Positions 5,786 to 14,325 are shown, counted from the first letter of the stretch. The stretch is 62,795 bases of DNA from Phenylobacterium deserti (GCA_943332615.1 CALQQB010000020.1:1-62795); one strand, 5' to 3'. The notes: generated from the letters alone by a model not told the origin. Program-made: numbers and translations.

Positions 5786-8700
5786 TGCAGGAAGCCGACG
5801 GCGTCCGCCTCTACTCGGCCTCCGACCTGGTGAACTTTCTGGGGTGCGCGCACTCGACCGCGCTGGATCTGCGCCAGCTTCGCGCGCCGGTGGCCCTACC
5901 GGCGGACGACGAGCAGGCCGAGCTCCTCCAGGAGAAGGGAATCGAACACGAGCGGGCCTACCTCGAACGCCTTCGTGCCGAGGGCCGCACCATCGCTGAC
6001 ATCCCGGCCACCGGGACGCTGGCCGAGCGGGTCGCGCTGACCCGTCAGGCGCTGCGCGATGGGCCGGACGTGATCTATCAGGGTGCCCTCTATGCGCCGC
6101 CCTGGCACGGGTACTCGGACTTCCTGCTGAAGGTCCCGGGCGTCGCCTCGACCTTCGGCGACTACGCCTATGACATCGCCGACACCAAGCTGGCGCGCAC
6201 CGCCAAGCCCAAGCATGTCATCCAGCTTTGCATCTATGCCGGCCTGCTGCAGGCCGAGCAGGGCGTGTCGCCCCCGAGCCTGAAAGTGGCCCTCGGAACC
6301 GGCGTCATCGCCACCGTGCGGACCGAAGATGTCCGCCACTATGGCGCCATTGCCCGTGGACGCTTCGAGGCCTTCGCGGTGGCCGGCGACGGCGCCACGG
6401 CCGCCGAGCCGTGCGGCCATTGTACCTTCTGCCGCTGGAAGACCGAGTGCGAGGGCGTCTGGGAGACCACCGAGCACCTGAGCCTGGTGGCTGGCATTAA
6501 TCGCTCGCAGCGCGACAAGCTGCAGGCGCAGGGTATCGGGTCCATGCGCGATCTCGCCGGCGCTGGCGCCGGGGTCGCCGCCGCCGCAGGCCTGCCCGCG
6601 CCGACCTTCGAAAAGCTCCACGACCAGGCCCGACTGCAGATTGCGCGCCGCGACACCGGCGACGCCAAGGTTGAGGTTCTGCCGCTGGCGCCACATCGCG
6701 GGTTCAACCGGCTGCCCCGCCCGGACGCCGGTGACATGTTCTTCGACATGGAGGGCGACCCGCTCTTCGAAGGCGGCCTGGAATATCTGTTCGGGGTGGT
6801 GACGGCCGACGGCGCCTTCCACGATTGGTGGGCGCATGACCGCGCCGCCGAGAAGACGGCCTTCGAGAACACCATCGACTTCATGATGGCCCGCCTGCGC
6901 CAGCACCCTGACGCGCACATCTACCACTACGCCGCCTATGAGGAGACGGCGCTCAAGCGGCTGGCCATGTTCCATGGCACGCGGGAAGGTGCCGTGGACG
7001 ACCTGCTGCGCGGCGGCAAGCTGGTGGACCTCTACCAGGTGGTCCGCGAGGCAGTCCGCGTAGGCGAGCCGCGCTATTCGATCAAGAACCTGGAGTCCTA
7101 CTACCTCGACAAGAAGCGCGCCGGCGAGGTGACCACAGCCGGGGACAGCATCGTCATGTACGAGCGCTGGCGCCGGATCGGCGGCAAGGAAATCCTGAAC
7201 AACATCCGCGATTACAACGAGGTCGACTGCCGCTCGACCGTCGGCTGCCGAAACTGGCTGCTAGGCCTTCGCCCCGACGCCGCCGAATGGTTCGTTCGGC
7301 CTGCCATAGCGGTCGACGATCCGGAGCGCGACGCCAAGCGGGGGGAAGCGGACGCCGTAACTCAGACGATGATCGCGGCCCTGACCGCGTGCCCGCCCGA
7401 CGACCTGGCCTGGCGCGAGCTGCTTGGGGCCTTGCTGGAGTTCCATCGCCGCGAGGCCAAGCCCGCCTGGTGGGCGCAGTTTGCCCGCGCCGAGATGAGC
7501 GAGGACGAGTTGATCGACGACGCCGAGTGCATCGGCGGCCTGCGCCCCGATGGCCGGCCGCCGCGCCAGGACAAGCGATCCCTCGTCTACGGCTTCACCT
7601 TCCCGCCGCAGGACCTGAAGATGCGCCTCGGCGACCAGCCAGTCCGGCCGGGATCTCTGGAGCCTGCCGGAGAAATCGTCGCCCTCGACGAGGAGGCGCG
7701 GACGATCGAACTGAAGCTAGGCCCATCACGGACGCCGCTGGGACCGGAGCCGTCGCTCATCCCGCCGGGGCCCATCGGCGACAAGGTGCTGCGCGAGGCG
7801 GTTTACCGGTTCGCCAAATCGGTGGTCGACGGTAGTGGGCGCTACAAGGCTCTGGAAGACATCCTCAGGCGAGCGCCACCCCGGCTGAAGGGTCGCGCGG
7901 CGACGCAGCCGATCATCGCCGAAGGCGCCGACCTGACGCCTGCGGCCATCGCCGCCTTCCAGGCGCTCGACGCGAGTTACCTCCTGGTTCAGGGCCCGCC
8001 CGGGGCGGGAAAGACCTACACGGCCTCGCACGCCATCGTAGCGCTAATGGCCGCCGGCAAGTCCGTCGGCGTGGCCTCCCACTCTCACAAGGCGATCAAC
8101 GGCCTGCTGGCCGCGATCGAAAAGGTCGCGGCCGAGCAAAAGCTGACATTCCGAGGGGTGAAGAAGTCCACTCGCGAAGATCAGATGCTGGCCACGCCGC
8201 GCTTCGTCGTGAACACTCTGGACAACACCGAGGCGGTCCAGGGCGGCTTCCAATTGGTGGCCGGCACGGCCTTCCTGTTCGCCCGGCCCGAGTTCGACGG
8301 ACGGTTCGACTACCTCTTCGTCGATGAGGCCGGGCAAGTCAGCCTGGCCAACACCATCGCGATGGGCGTCAGCGCCCGAAACATCGTGCTGGTCGGCGAC
8401 CAGATGCAGCTGGCCCAGCCGATCCAGGGTGATCACCCGGGTCGGTCCGGTCTGTCGGCGCTCCAGCACCTTATGGGGGACGAGGCGACCGTTCCGCCGG
8501 CCCAGGGCATCTTCCTGCCCGTCACGCGCCGTATGCATCCGAAGCTCTGCCGCTTCATCTCGGACGCGGTCTACGACGGACGGCTCAAGGCCGATGACGG
8601 CGCCGCCGTCCAGTCACTGCTGATCGACCCGTCGGCCGACCCCGAGGCCCTAGCGCTTGCCGGCCTGAAGTTCGTCGATGTCGCCCACAGCGGTTGCGCC

Positions 8701-9138
8701 CAGAAGTGTCCCGCGGAGGCCGAGCGGCTGAAGCGGACCTACATGGGCCTGCTCGGTCAGACGTGGCGCAACCGCAAAGGTGAGGACTGCGTCATCGGCC
8801 TCGACGACATCCTGGTGGTGAGCCCCTACAATATGCAGGTGAACCTGCTGCAGTCCGTGCTGCCGGCCGGCGCCCGAGTCGGCACGGTAGACAAGTTCCA
8901 GGGGCAGGAAGCGGCGGTCGTCCTGATCTCCTTGGCCACCTCGTCGGGCGATGACCTGCCGCGCCAGATCGAGTTCCTCTACAGCCGCAGCCGCCTGAAC
9001 GTGGCGATCAGCCGGGCGCACTGCCTGGCGGTGGTGTTCGCCTCGCCCCGGCTGCTCGAGATCGACTGCTCGACGGTGGACCAGATGAAGCTGGTCAACA
9101 CCCTTTGCTGGGCGAAGGCCTATTCCAATGCCGCCTGA
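5785..9138 (+). CDS. RecB-like nuclease (TM0106 family) fused to SF1 helicase
   Basis: This is a 1,117-aa multidomain protein. The N-terminus (1-230) is a TM0106/RecB-type PD-(D/E)xK nuclease with YDIADTKLARTAKPKH near 130-147 and a cysteine cluster CGHCTFCRWKTEC near 210-222. Residues about 315-500 look like an RNase H-like exonuclease domain (FFDMEGDPL; YAAYEE; YNEVDCRS). The C-terminal part is a UPF1/DNA2-like SF1 helicase with Walker A GPPGAGKT (737-744), Walker B VDEAGQ (846-851), and late motifs VDKFQGQEA and NVAISRA. It should translocate on and degrade nucleic acid. Its ATG overlaps the stop of the catalytically silent RES-like gene, so it is probably the effector of this operon. Confidence 0.87.
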   Translation: MQEADGVRLYSASDLVNFLGCAHSTALDLRQLRAPVALPADDEQAELLQEKGIEHERAYLERLRAEGRTIADIPATGTLAERVALTRQALRDGPDVIYQGALYAPPWHGYSDFLLKVPGVASTFGDYAYDIADTKLARTAKPKHVIQLCIYAGLLQAEQGVSPPSLKVALGTGVIATVRTEDVRHYGAIARGRFEAFAVAGDGATAAEPCGHCTFCRWKTECEGVWETTEHLSLVAGINRSQRDKLQAQGIGSMRDLAGAGAGVAAAAGLPAPTFEKLHDQARLQIARRDTGDAKVEVLPLAPHRGFNRLPRPDAGDMFFDMEGDPLFEGGLEYLFGVVTADGAFHDWWAHDRAAEKTAFENTIDFMMARLRQHPDAHIYHYAAYEETALKRLAMFHGTREGAVDDLLRGGKLVDLYQVVREAVRVGEPRYSIKNLESYYLDKKRAGEVTTAGDSIVMYERWRRIGGKEILNNIRDYNEVDCRSTVGCRNWLLGLRPDAAEWFVRPAIAVDDPERDAKRGEADAVTQTMIAALTACPPDDLAWRELLGALLEFHRREAKPAWWAQFARAEMSEDELIDDAECIGGLRPDGRPPRQDKRSLVYGFTFPPQDLKMRLGDQPVRPGSLEPAGEIVALDEEARTIELKLGPSRTPLGPEPSLIPPGPIGDKVLREAVYRFAKSVVDGSGRYKALEDILRRAPPRLKGRAATQPIIAEGADLTPAAIAAFQALDASYLLVQGPPGAGKTYTASHAIVALMAAGKSVGVASHSHKAINGLLAAIEKVAAEQKLTFRGVKKSTREDQMLATPRFVVNTLDNTEAVQGGFQLVAGTAFLFARPEFDGRFDYLFVDEAGQVSLANTIAMGVSARNIVLVGDQMQLAQPIQGDHPGRSGLSALQHLMGDEATVPPAQGIFLPVTRRMHPKLCRFISDAVYDGRLKADDGAAVQSLLIDPSADPEALALAGLKFVDVAHSGCAQKCPAEAERLKRTYMGLLGQTWRNRKGEDCVIGLDDILVVSPYNMQVNLLQSVLPAGARVGTVDKFQGQEAAVVLISLATSSGDDLPRQIEFLYSRSRLNVAISRAHCLAVVFASPRLLEIDCSTVDQMKLVNTLCWAKAYSNAA

Positions 9139-9213
9139 CGCGAGCGGGGTTACCCTTTGCAAACGGCGGCCGCGATTCGCCGCGAGGTTCAGGCTCCAGA
9201 ACGGACGGACCGC

Positions 9214-9822
9214 ATGACCAAGCTCCTGGTGATCGATACCGAAACCGGCGGGATCGACGCCGACCGCCACAGTCTCCTGTCCCTGGCTGCGGCCGTCTGG
9301 GCCGACGGCCGCCTCGAAGGCGAGATCGAGATCCTCGTCGCCGAGCCCGACATCACGGTCACCGCCCGCGCACTGGAGATCAACCGCATCGACCTCGTTG
9401 AGCACGCCCGCAAAGCTGTGGCCCCGGCCGAAGCGCTGGCCCGTCTGCTCGGCTTTGTCGCTGACCACTTCCGGTCGGACCTGGCGGCTGGTGAGCAGGT
9501 GGTGCTTGTCGGCCACAACGTCGGCTTCGACATTGGTTTCCTGCGCCGCCTCTGCCGTCTGGCGGGCGCGCCGTTCCCGGCCATTTTCTCGCACCGCTCC
9601 TTAGATACCGCGAGCGTGCTCCGGTTCCTCTCGCTGGCCGGTATCGTCCCGCCCAGCGCGGTGGCCTCGACGGAAGCCTTTGCCTATCTAGGAGTTCGCG
9701 TCCCTGAGAAGGTTCGCCATACCGCCCTGGGCGACGCTCGCGCCACGGCGGAGTTGCTGACACGCCTCGTAGGGCTTGTCCTCCCGGCTGGCATTGCAAC
9801 TGCAATGGGGGCGGCCGCCTGA
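9214..9822 (+). CDS. DnaQ-like DEDDh 3'-5' exonuclease
   Basis: This 202-aa exonuclease of the DNA polymerase III epsilon superfamily has Exo I VIDTETGG (Asp8, Glu10), Exo II VGHNVGFDIGF (near 99-109), and the Exo III-epsilon block HTALGDARAT with His and Asp (near 168-177). The start is the ATG directly before TKLLVIDT; the longer in-frame opening at 9157 adds a non-conserved leader. It lies 75 bp behind the nuclease-helicase and on the same strand, so it may be part of the same operon and trim ends made or unwound by that enzyme. It could also belong to the island's DNA-processing genes. Confidence 0.83.
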   Translation: MTKLLVIDTETGGIDADRHSLLSLAAAVWADGRLEGEIEILVAEPDITVTARALEINRIDLVEHARKAVAPAEALARLLGFVADHFRSDLAAGEQVVLVGHNVGFDIGFLRRLCRLAGAPFPAIFSHRSLDTASVLRFLSLAGIVPPSAVASTEAFAYLGVRVPEKVRHTALGDARATAELLTRLVGLVLPAGIATAMGAAA

Positions 9823-10129
9823 GCCGTTTGAGGCACCTTCGGTCGGGGTCTGCATAACTCTCGCGTACTCGTGTCTTCACCCGCTAATCGTTGACCTAGA
9901 GTAACGTCGTCTTCCTGGCCTGACCCTAATGTCCGCTGATGGCACCGAGCGGACCTTGTCTCTGATGACCTCGGCCCGGCTGGGGCGCCCCCGCTCGGGG
10001 CGGCGGGCGAGCGGCAGCGATGCGTAGACTTGCGCATCGCTGCCGCCGAGGGGAGGGGCCAGTCTGAACTCGTTGCTGTCTAAGGCAGGATAGCCTTCGC
10101 GGCGGCGGATCACTACGTGGAGCGGCCGA
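9823..10129. other. Intergenic stem-loop region, candidate oriT
   Basis: This 307-bp gene-free stretch lies directly upstream of the MobC/relaxase pair. It contains a perfect inverted repeat with 14-bp arms (10011-10024 and 10033-10046, GCGGCAGCGATGCG and its complement) around an 8-nt loop, and a second smaller GC-rich hairpin (CGCCCC...GGGGCG, about 9986-10003). Origins of transfer usually sit next to the relaxase operon and carry such hairpins beside the nic site. A terminator for the upstream exonuclease is less likely because there is no T-run after the stem. The nic site cannot be assigned from sequence alone. Confidence 0.45.
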
Positions 10130-10645
10130 GTGGCCAATCTGAGCATTCGGGTGTCCGACGACCTGCTGACCCGGTTTGATGCCGCCGCGGGCGGCCAGGG
10201 CGGTCGTGCGCCGACGTTGCGCCGTTTGATGGATGAGGCCGCAACCAGGCCGCCATCGCCGGGAGGACGGCTGCCGCCGCGTCCCTTGAAACTGACAGTC
10301 CGCCTCGCCGCCGATGACGGCGATGGCCTGGCGCGCGAAGCCGCATCGATGGCGCTGACGCCCAATGGCTGGGCCGCCGCACTGATCCGCCACCGCCTCC
10401 ACAGCAAGCCAACCTTCCCGCGGGACCAGGCCGTCGCCCTGCTAGCCATCCAAGGCGAGGTGCGGCGGATCGGCGTGAACGTGAATCAGATCGCCCGGGC
10501 CCTGAACACCGCCGTCATGGAGGGCAAGGTCTTGGACCTTGAGATGGCCTCCCTCGACGCGCTGCGGACGGAGCTACGTGCGCACATGTTCGCACTGCGC
10601 CAGGCCTTCGAGGGCAACCTCGCCTACTGGGCAGTCGAGCCGTGA
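10130..10645 (+). CDS. MobC-like relaxosome accessory protein
   Basis: This 171-aa protein starts with GTG. Residues 1-45 (ANLSIRVSDDLLTRFDAA) resemble a ribbon-helix-helix DNA-binding strand-helix unit. The second half contains EVRRIGVNVNQIARALNTA (about 108-126), the hallmark segment of MobC/relaxosome proteins that assist the relaxase at oriT. The stop overlaps the GTG start of the relaxase gene (GTGA), the usual mobC-mobA coupling. It probably also represses its own operon by binding near the hairpins upstream. Confidence 0.8.
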   Translation: MANLSIRVSDDLLTRFDAAAGGQGGRAPTLRRLMDEAATRPPSPGGRLPPRPLKLTVRLAADDGDGLAREAASMALTPNGWAAALIRHRLHSKPTFPRDQAVALLAIQGEVRRIGVNVNQIARALNTAVMEGKVLDLEMASLDALRTELRAHMFALRQAFEGNLAYWAVEP

Positions 10646-11670
10646 CCGATTTCCAATTGGTCAGGGGATTCGAGGACGTGTGGCGTCCGCCCGTCCGGCA
10701 GCGGATCGTGCGGCCGCGCGCCGTCCTGCGGCCATTGCCGGCCTCCGGGGACGGTGCGCGGGCGCGCCTGGAGCGCGTCGCCGGCCGTGCGCCTGAGGTG
10801 ATGGTCAAGGTCACTGGCCGCACGCGAGGCGGGGCCCAGCTGCGCGCCCACCTCGATTACATCTCGCGCAACGGCCAACTCGAGCTCGAGGGCGCGGATG
10901 GCGCTCTGATCGTCGGGCGCCGGGACGTGGCCGACCTGGCAGACGACTGGGCTGCGGCCGCCCTCATCGATCGGCCGCGCCGCAAGGATTCGCCGGTCAG
11001 TCATTCGGTCATTCTGTCGATGCCGGCCGGCACGAACGAAATGGCGGTGCGCGACGCCGCTCGGTCCTTTGCGGCCGACATGTTCACAGGCCGGCATGAC
11101 TACGTGTTCACGCTGCACACCGACACGCCGCGTCCACACGTTCACATGTCCATCTGTTCGCGCGGCCACACGGGCGAACGGCTGAACCCCAAGAAGGCCG
11201 ATCTGGAGCTCTGGCGGCAGACCTTCGCCCAGGCGCTTCGCGCTCGCGGCGTCGAGGCAGAAGCAACTCCGCGGCGGGCGCGCGGCGTCACCCGAAAGGC
11301 CGAGCGGACGCCGCTGCGGAAGATCCGCGATCGGCAGGAAGCTGGTGGGGGGCCGATGGCGCAGGTCCGGCGCCAAGCCTACCGCGAGGCGGCGGGGGCG
11401 GCCTTTCAGGGGCAGAGCGAGCGAACGCCCTGGGAGCAAAGGATCGTGGCTCGACAACAAGCTGTGCGCGACCTCTACCTGGCTCAGGCCCGACTGCTCG
11501 GCCGCTCAGACGACCCGATGGATCGAGCCCTGGCCTCCAAGGTCGAGGCCTTCGTCCGCGGAATGCCCCAGCCCGATACGCAGCGCTTGGCCCTGGCGCG
11601 GGAACTACGAGCGACAAACCAAGCCATGCGCCGTCGCGATCTCGGTGACGACCGGGAGCGCTCCCGCTAG
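10642..11670 (+). CDS. MobA/VirD2-family relaxase
   Basis: This 342-aa relaxase nicks oriT and pilots the strand into a recipient. A candidate catalytic tyrosine lies in HLDYISRNG (near residue 73). The metal-binding histidine motif FTLHTDTPRPHVHMSI (near 157-172) gives the HxDxxxPHxH pattern of MOB relaxases, followed by LNPKKADLELWRQTFAQALR. The C-terminal third is basic and helical, without a recognisable helicase or primase domain, so it is a short mobilization-type relaxase. The N-terminal 60 residues are arginine- and proline-rich and may not be conserved; a later start is possible, though the GTGA overlap with mobC favours this one. Confidence 0.85.
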   Translation: MTDFQLVRGFEDVWRPPVRQRIVRPRAVLRPLPASGDGARARLERVAGRAPEVMVKVTGRTRGGAQLRAHLDYISRNGQLELEGADGALIVGRRDVADLADDWAAAALIDRPRRKDSPVSHSVILSMPAGTNEMAVRDAARSFAADMFTGRHDYVFTLHTDTPRPHVHMSICSRGHTGERLNPKKADLELWRQTFAQALRARGVEAEATPRRARGVTRKAERTPLRKIRDRQEAGGGPMAQVRRQAYREAAGAAFQGQSERTPWEQRIVARQQAVRDLYLAQARLLGRSDDPMDRALASKVEAFVRGMPQPDTQRLALARELRATNQAMRRRDLGDDRERSR

Positions 11671-11697
11671 CCCTGTGCGCAAGCGCGCGTGCCCGCC

Positions 11698-11829
11698 ATG
11701 TCCGCGCTCCTAGAGGCTCACGCCCATGACATCGCGACCCTTCTGGCGTTCGCCCGCAGCTACCGCCTGCGACCGTCGGCGGCGGGTAGACTTACGCCTT
11801 TCCCGCCGCCCCTGCGCTTGGATAGGTGA
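11698..11829 (+). CDS. Possible small protein, 43 aa, unknown
   Basis: A short open frame between the relaxase and the HTH gene encodes a peptide with a helix-like N-terminus (MSALLEAHAHDIATLLAFARSY, here spanning the first half) and a Pro/Arg-rich tail. It has no clear ribosome binding site and no recognised family. It is listed only because the region is otherwise empty and the reading frame ends cleanly before the next gene's leader. Confidence 0.2.
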   Translation: MSALLEAHAHDIATLLAFARSYRLRPSAAGRLTPFPPPLRLDR

Positions 11830-11887
11830 GTCGCATGCCGTCCTCGCACCGTTGTGGACCATGATCAGACGGCCAGGAGGACTTGCG

Positions 11888-12148
11888 ATGTTTGAAGGCG
11901 CTCCCATGCCGCCCCGACTGCTCCGGACCTCTGAGGCCGGGCGCTTCCTCGGTCTGTCGGGCCGGACGCTCGAGAAGCATCGAACCTATGGGACTGGGCC
12001 GACATACCGGAAGATCGGCGGGCGGGTCGTTTACGCCATCGACGATCTGCAGAGCTGGGCGGATCGCGGCGCCAAGTGCTCGACATCCGATCCAGGCCAG
12101 GGCCGCGTCTTGCCGGCTCGCCGTCAAGAATCCCGCGCCTTCGGCTGA
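11888..12148 (+). CDS. AlpA/excisionase-like HTH DNA-binding protein
   Basis: This 86-aa MerR-type winged-helix protein of the AlpA/Xis superfamily has LLRTSEAGRFLGLSGRTLEKHR (HTH), then GTGPTYRKIGGRVVYAIDDLQSW, the wing segment typical of helix-turn-helix_17 proteins. A perfect AGGAGG at 11875-11880 lies 7 bp before the ATG and decides the start. Such proteins on integrated islands act as recombination directionality factors or transcriptional switches for the integrase. It is separated from the integrase by the divergent parA operon, so an excisionase role is inferred from family and island context only. Confidence 0.78.
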   Translation: MFEGAPMPPRLLRTSEAGRFLGLSGRTLEKHRTYGTGPTYRKIGGRVVYAIDDLQSWADRGAKCSTSDPGQGRVLPARRQESRAFG

Positions 12149-12180
12149 TCAGCGCTCCATTCGCATGCGAAAACGGAGAC

Positions 12181-12450
12181 TCAGCGTTCGCCGAAAGGGT
12201 GCTTTCCGTACTTGCGCATAAGATCGTCGAAAGCCTCACCCATGAGAGCCTGCAGGCTTGACCCCTGTTCGAGCGCCAGCAGGTGCAATCCGCGGCTCAT
12301 CTCCGGACTGAAGTAGCCGCTCACCGCCTTCTTCCCGATCCTGGCCGGCGCCTTAGCCGAAGCTGGCGGCGTTTGTAGATCGCTTGAGGCCGGCTTCGCG
12401 GGAGGCGACGGCTGGGACTTCTCCGATTTGATCGCAGCGAACCGGCCCAT
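12181..12450 (-). CDS. Small ribbon-helix-helix-like partner of ParA
   Basis: This 89-aa protein has a flexible Pro/Ser/Lys-rich N-terminus and a C-terminal segment KKAVSGYFSPEMSRGLHLLA (about 43-62), then SSLQALMGEAFDDLMRKYG, which has the strand-helix-helix spacing of RHH DNA-binding proteins. The ATG overlaps the ParA stop as TGATG, so the two are co-translated. Small RHH proteins next to ParA act as the centromere-binding partner (ParG-like) and as repressor. Likely binding sites are the two 17-bp repeats upstream of parA. Confidence 0.68.
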   Translation of the reverse strand: MGRFAAIKSEKSQPSPPAKPASSDLQTPPASAKAPARIGKKAVSGYFSPEMSRGLHLLALEQGSSLQALMGEAFDDLMRKYGKHPFGER

Positions 12451-13115
12451 CAGACAGTCGCCGGCGTCTGAACGCGTTCGCGTGCCGACATGCCCAGCTG
12501 TCCCCGTGTCCAGCTCCAAAGCGCGCCAATCTCGCTAGCGGCTTTCCCGGCTGGATCGAACTCTTCAGCCGTACGGCCTTGCGCGGTGCTGTGGTGGAAG
12601 GCGGCCCGCTCCGGCAGGATGACTGGGGCGAGTTGGAGGCCGAATGATCCTTCGACCACTTCGGCGGCCTCTCTGTAGATCAGCGGCGCCCGCGGCGGTC
12701 CTGCCATGAGCACCACGAAGGCGGGCTTATGGCTGGCCTTCACCAGCTCCGCAGTCGTCTCGATGGCGGCGAGGTCGAACGCCCTGGGTCGGCACGGAAT
12801 GAGGATCAGGTCAGCGAGGCGCGCGGCTTGCCGCGCCATGGCGTCAGCATGGGGCGGAGTATCGATCACCGCCAGTTCGGCTCCCAACTCAGCTGCTTTG
12901 CTGAGCTTGCCGGCCAACAGTGACGGCGCCCCGCAATCGATAATCTCGGGGTCGGCGCCGCGGCGCCACTGGCTCCAACGACTGGCGGTCGCCTGCGGGT
13001 CCGTGTCGACGATGAGGGCGACGAACTCGGCCGCCGCCGCTGCGGCGGCCAGGTGGATGGCGAGTGTGGTTTTTCCAGCGCCGCCCTTCTGGCTGATGAT
13101 GGCGATTGTTCTCAC
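12450..13115 (-). CDS. ParA-family partition ATPase
   Basis: This 221-aa deviant-Walker ATPase has SQKGGAGKTTLAIHLA (about 8-23), ALIVDTDPQATAS with the switch residues, and VIDTPPHAD. It starts with GTG at 13115, decided by an AGGAGG (complement of 13121-13126) just upstream; longer frames run through the operator repeats. ParA proteins position or stabilise DNA, and on integrative elements they help maintain the excised circle. It forms an operon with the RHH-like gene, and its start region is embedded in twin operator repeats, so autoregulation is likely. Confidence 0.88.
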   Translation of the reverse strand: MRTIAIISQKGGAGKTTLAIHLAAAAAAAEFVALIVDTDPQATASRWSQWRRGADPEIIDCGAPSLLAGKLSKAAELGAELAVIDTPPHADAMARQAARLADLILIPCRPRAFDLAAIETTAELVKASHKPAFVVLMAGPPRAPLIYREAAEVVEGSFGLQLAPVILPERAAFHHSTAQGRTAEEFDPAGKAASEIGALWSWTRGQLGMSARERVQTPATV

Positions 13116-13157
13116 GTGAACCTCCTCACACGCCTTCATGTGAACAGGCTCACACGT
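13113..13157 (-). promoter_or_regulatory. Twin 17-bp operator repeats at the parA start
   Basis: Two direct copies of GTGAAC-N3-CTCACACG lie at 13116-13132 and 13140-13156, start to start 24 bp apart. Each contains an internal inverted repeat GTGA...TCAC. The first copy covers the parA ribosome binding site and abuts the GTG start. This arrangement is what an RHH repressor/centromere-binding protein such as the one at 12181-12450 would recognise. Besides repression the repeats could be the partition site; only binding or segregation data would separate these roles. Confidence 0.62.
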
Positions 13158-13263
13158 GGCCGCCAGAGTGCGGCCAGGCCGGTCGGGCAATCTCGCAGGT
13201 TGGGATACAAAGCGGCGGGTTCGACAGCGCGACCGAGAGGCCGCGCTGGCGCCGCCGAAGTCA

Positions 13264-14325
13264 CTAGGCGGCGCGCGCGGCGGCCATCGCGTGCAGGGCC
13301 TCGGGCTTCAGATGCGTGTACCGCCGCAGCATCTTCCAATCCTTGTGACCCGTCACAAGCGACACCTGTTCGATAGCAAAGCCTGCCTCGAACAATCGGC
13401 TCGTTCCTTCGTGACGAAGGTCGTGGAAGTGCAGGTCCTCGATCGCGAGCTCCTTTACCGCGCGCGTGAACACAGTGCTGGTGGACTTATGATTGTAGGG
13501 GAAGATCCGGTCATCCTCGTTCCCTCGGATGGTGCGTTGCTCCTCGATCAGGCCCAAGGCGTCGTACCCGGATACCGCGAGAAGCGGGATGCGGTGATCG
13601 TTCCCCTTCTTCTGGCGCGGATCCTTTCGGTCACGGATGGTGATCATCTTCGTGCTCGAGTTGAGATCGCTCCAGGTGATACGGCAGATTTCCTCCTGCC
13701 GCATGGCCGTGGCCACAGCGAACTTGATGATCCGTCCCATTGGGATGATTTGGCGGGGGTTGCTGTCGAAATGCGCGATCAGCTTTTCCAACTCCTCGTC
13801 GGTCGGCCGCCGGTCGCGTTCCAGACTATGGCCGACCAGGCCGAGCCGCTTCAGCGCGATCCGCGCGAGGTCGATGGGCTCGACCTTTACCGGGAGCCCG
13901 TGCACGGCCGCAGCGTGCTGGACCACGAGTTTGATGACCCCGACATCAATACCCACGGTCGTCGGGCCTGCCCCCTCGATCGCGCGCTGGCGGCCAAACT
14001 TCACGATCTGCACGCGATCCAGATCGGCCATGTTGACCGATCCGAGCCGCCGCTTGAGCATTTGCAGCGTCGCATCCTTTGACCTTCCCGGCGCCTTGCC
14101 GACTTCTTTCATGTCAGCGATGTGGAGATCGATCAGATCGGAGAAGGTTTTCAGCCGACCAGTCTTTGAGCCGCTCGGCGTCTCACCGCGGTCCACCTGC
14201 CGTTCGGCCTCGGTGGCCCATCTTCGCGCATCATCGCGTCGGAGAAAGGTCTCGCTTATATAGCGGCCCTTCCGCCGGACCTGGACGCGCCAGGAGCCCG
14301 AACCAAGCTTCGTATACGTCGCCAT
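13264..14325 (-). CDS. Tyrosine site-specific integrase
   Basis: This 353-aa integrase of the phage lambda/P4 class. An N-terminal arm-binding/AP2-like region (SWRVQVRRKGRYISETF, 10-27) is followed by a core-binding SAM-like domain (LIDLHIADMKEVG) and the catalytic domain with Arg in ATAMRQEEICRITW, HDLRHEGTSRLF (His-x-x-Arg) and the nucleophile Tyr in LRRYTHLKPE. The ATG at 14325 is chosen over an upstream in-frame ATG because the protein then begins MATYTKLGSGSW, the usual start of this family. It is divergent from dusA, whose 5' end it very likely targets. Confidence 0.93.
   Translation of the reverse strand: MATYTKLGSGSWRVQVRRKGRYISETFLRRDDARRWATEAERQVDRGETPSGSKTGRLKTFSDLIDLHIADMKEVGKAPGRSKDATLQMLKRRLGSVNMADLDRVQIVKFGRQRAIEGAGPTTVGIDVGVIKLVVQHAAAVHGLPVKVEPIDLARIALKRLGLVGHSLERDRRPTDEELEKLIAHFDSNPRQIIPMGRIIKFAVATAMRQEEICRITWSDLNSSTKMITIRDRKDPRQKKGNDHRIPLLAVSGYDALGLIEEQRTIRGNEDDRIFPYNHKSTSTVFTRAVKELAIEDLHFHDLRHEGTSRLFEAGFAIEQVSLVTGHKDWKMLRRYTHLKPEALHAMAAARAA

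Noticed and set aside
10025..10046. Intrinsic terminator for the DnaQ-like gene at the 14-bp stem-loop
   Set aside because: There is no T-run after the stem and it lies about 190 bp after the stop, next to the relaxase operon; an oriT role fits better.
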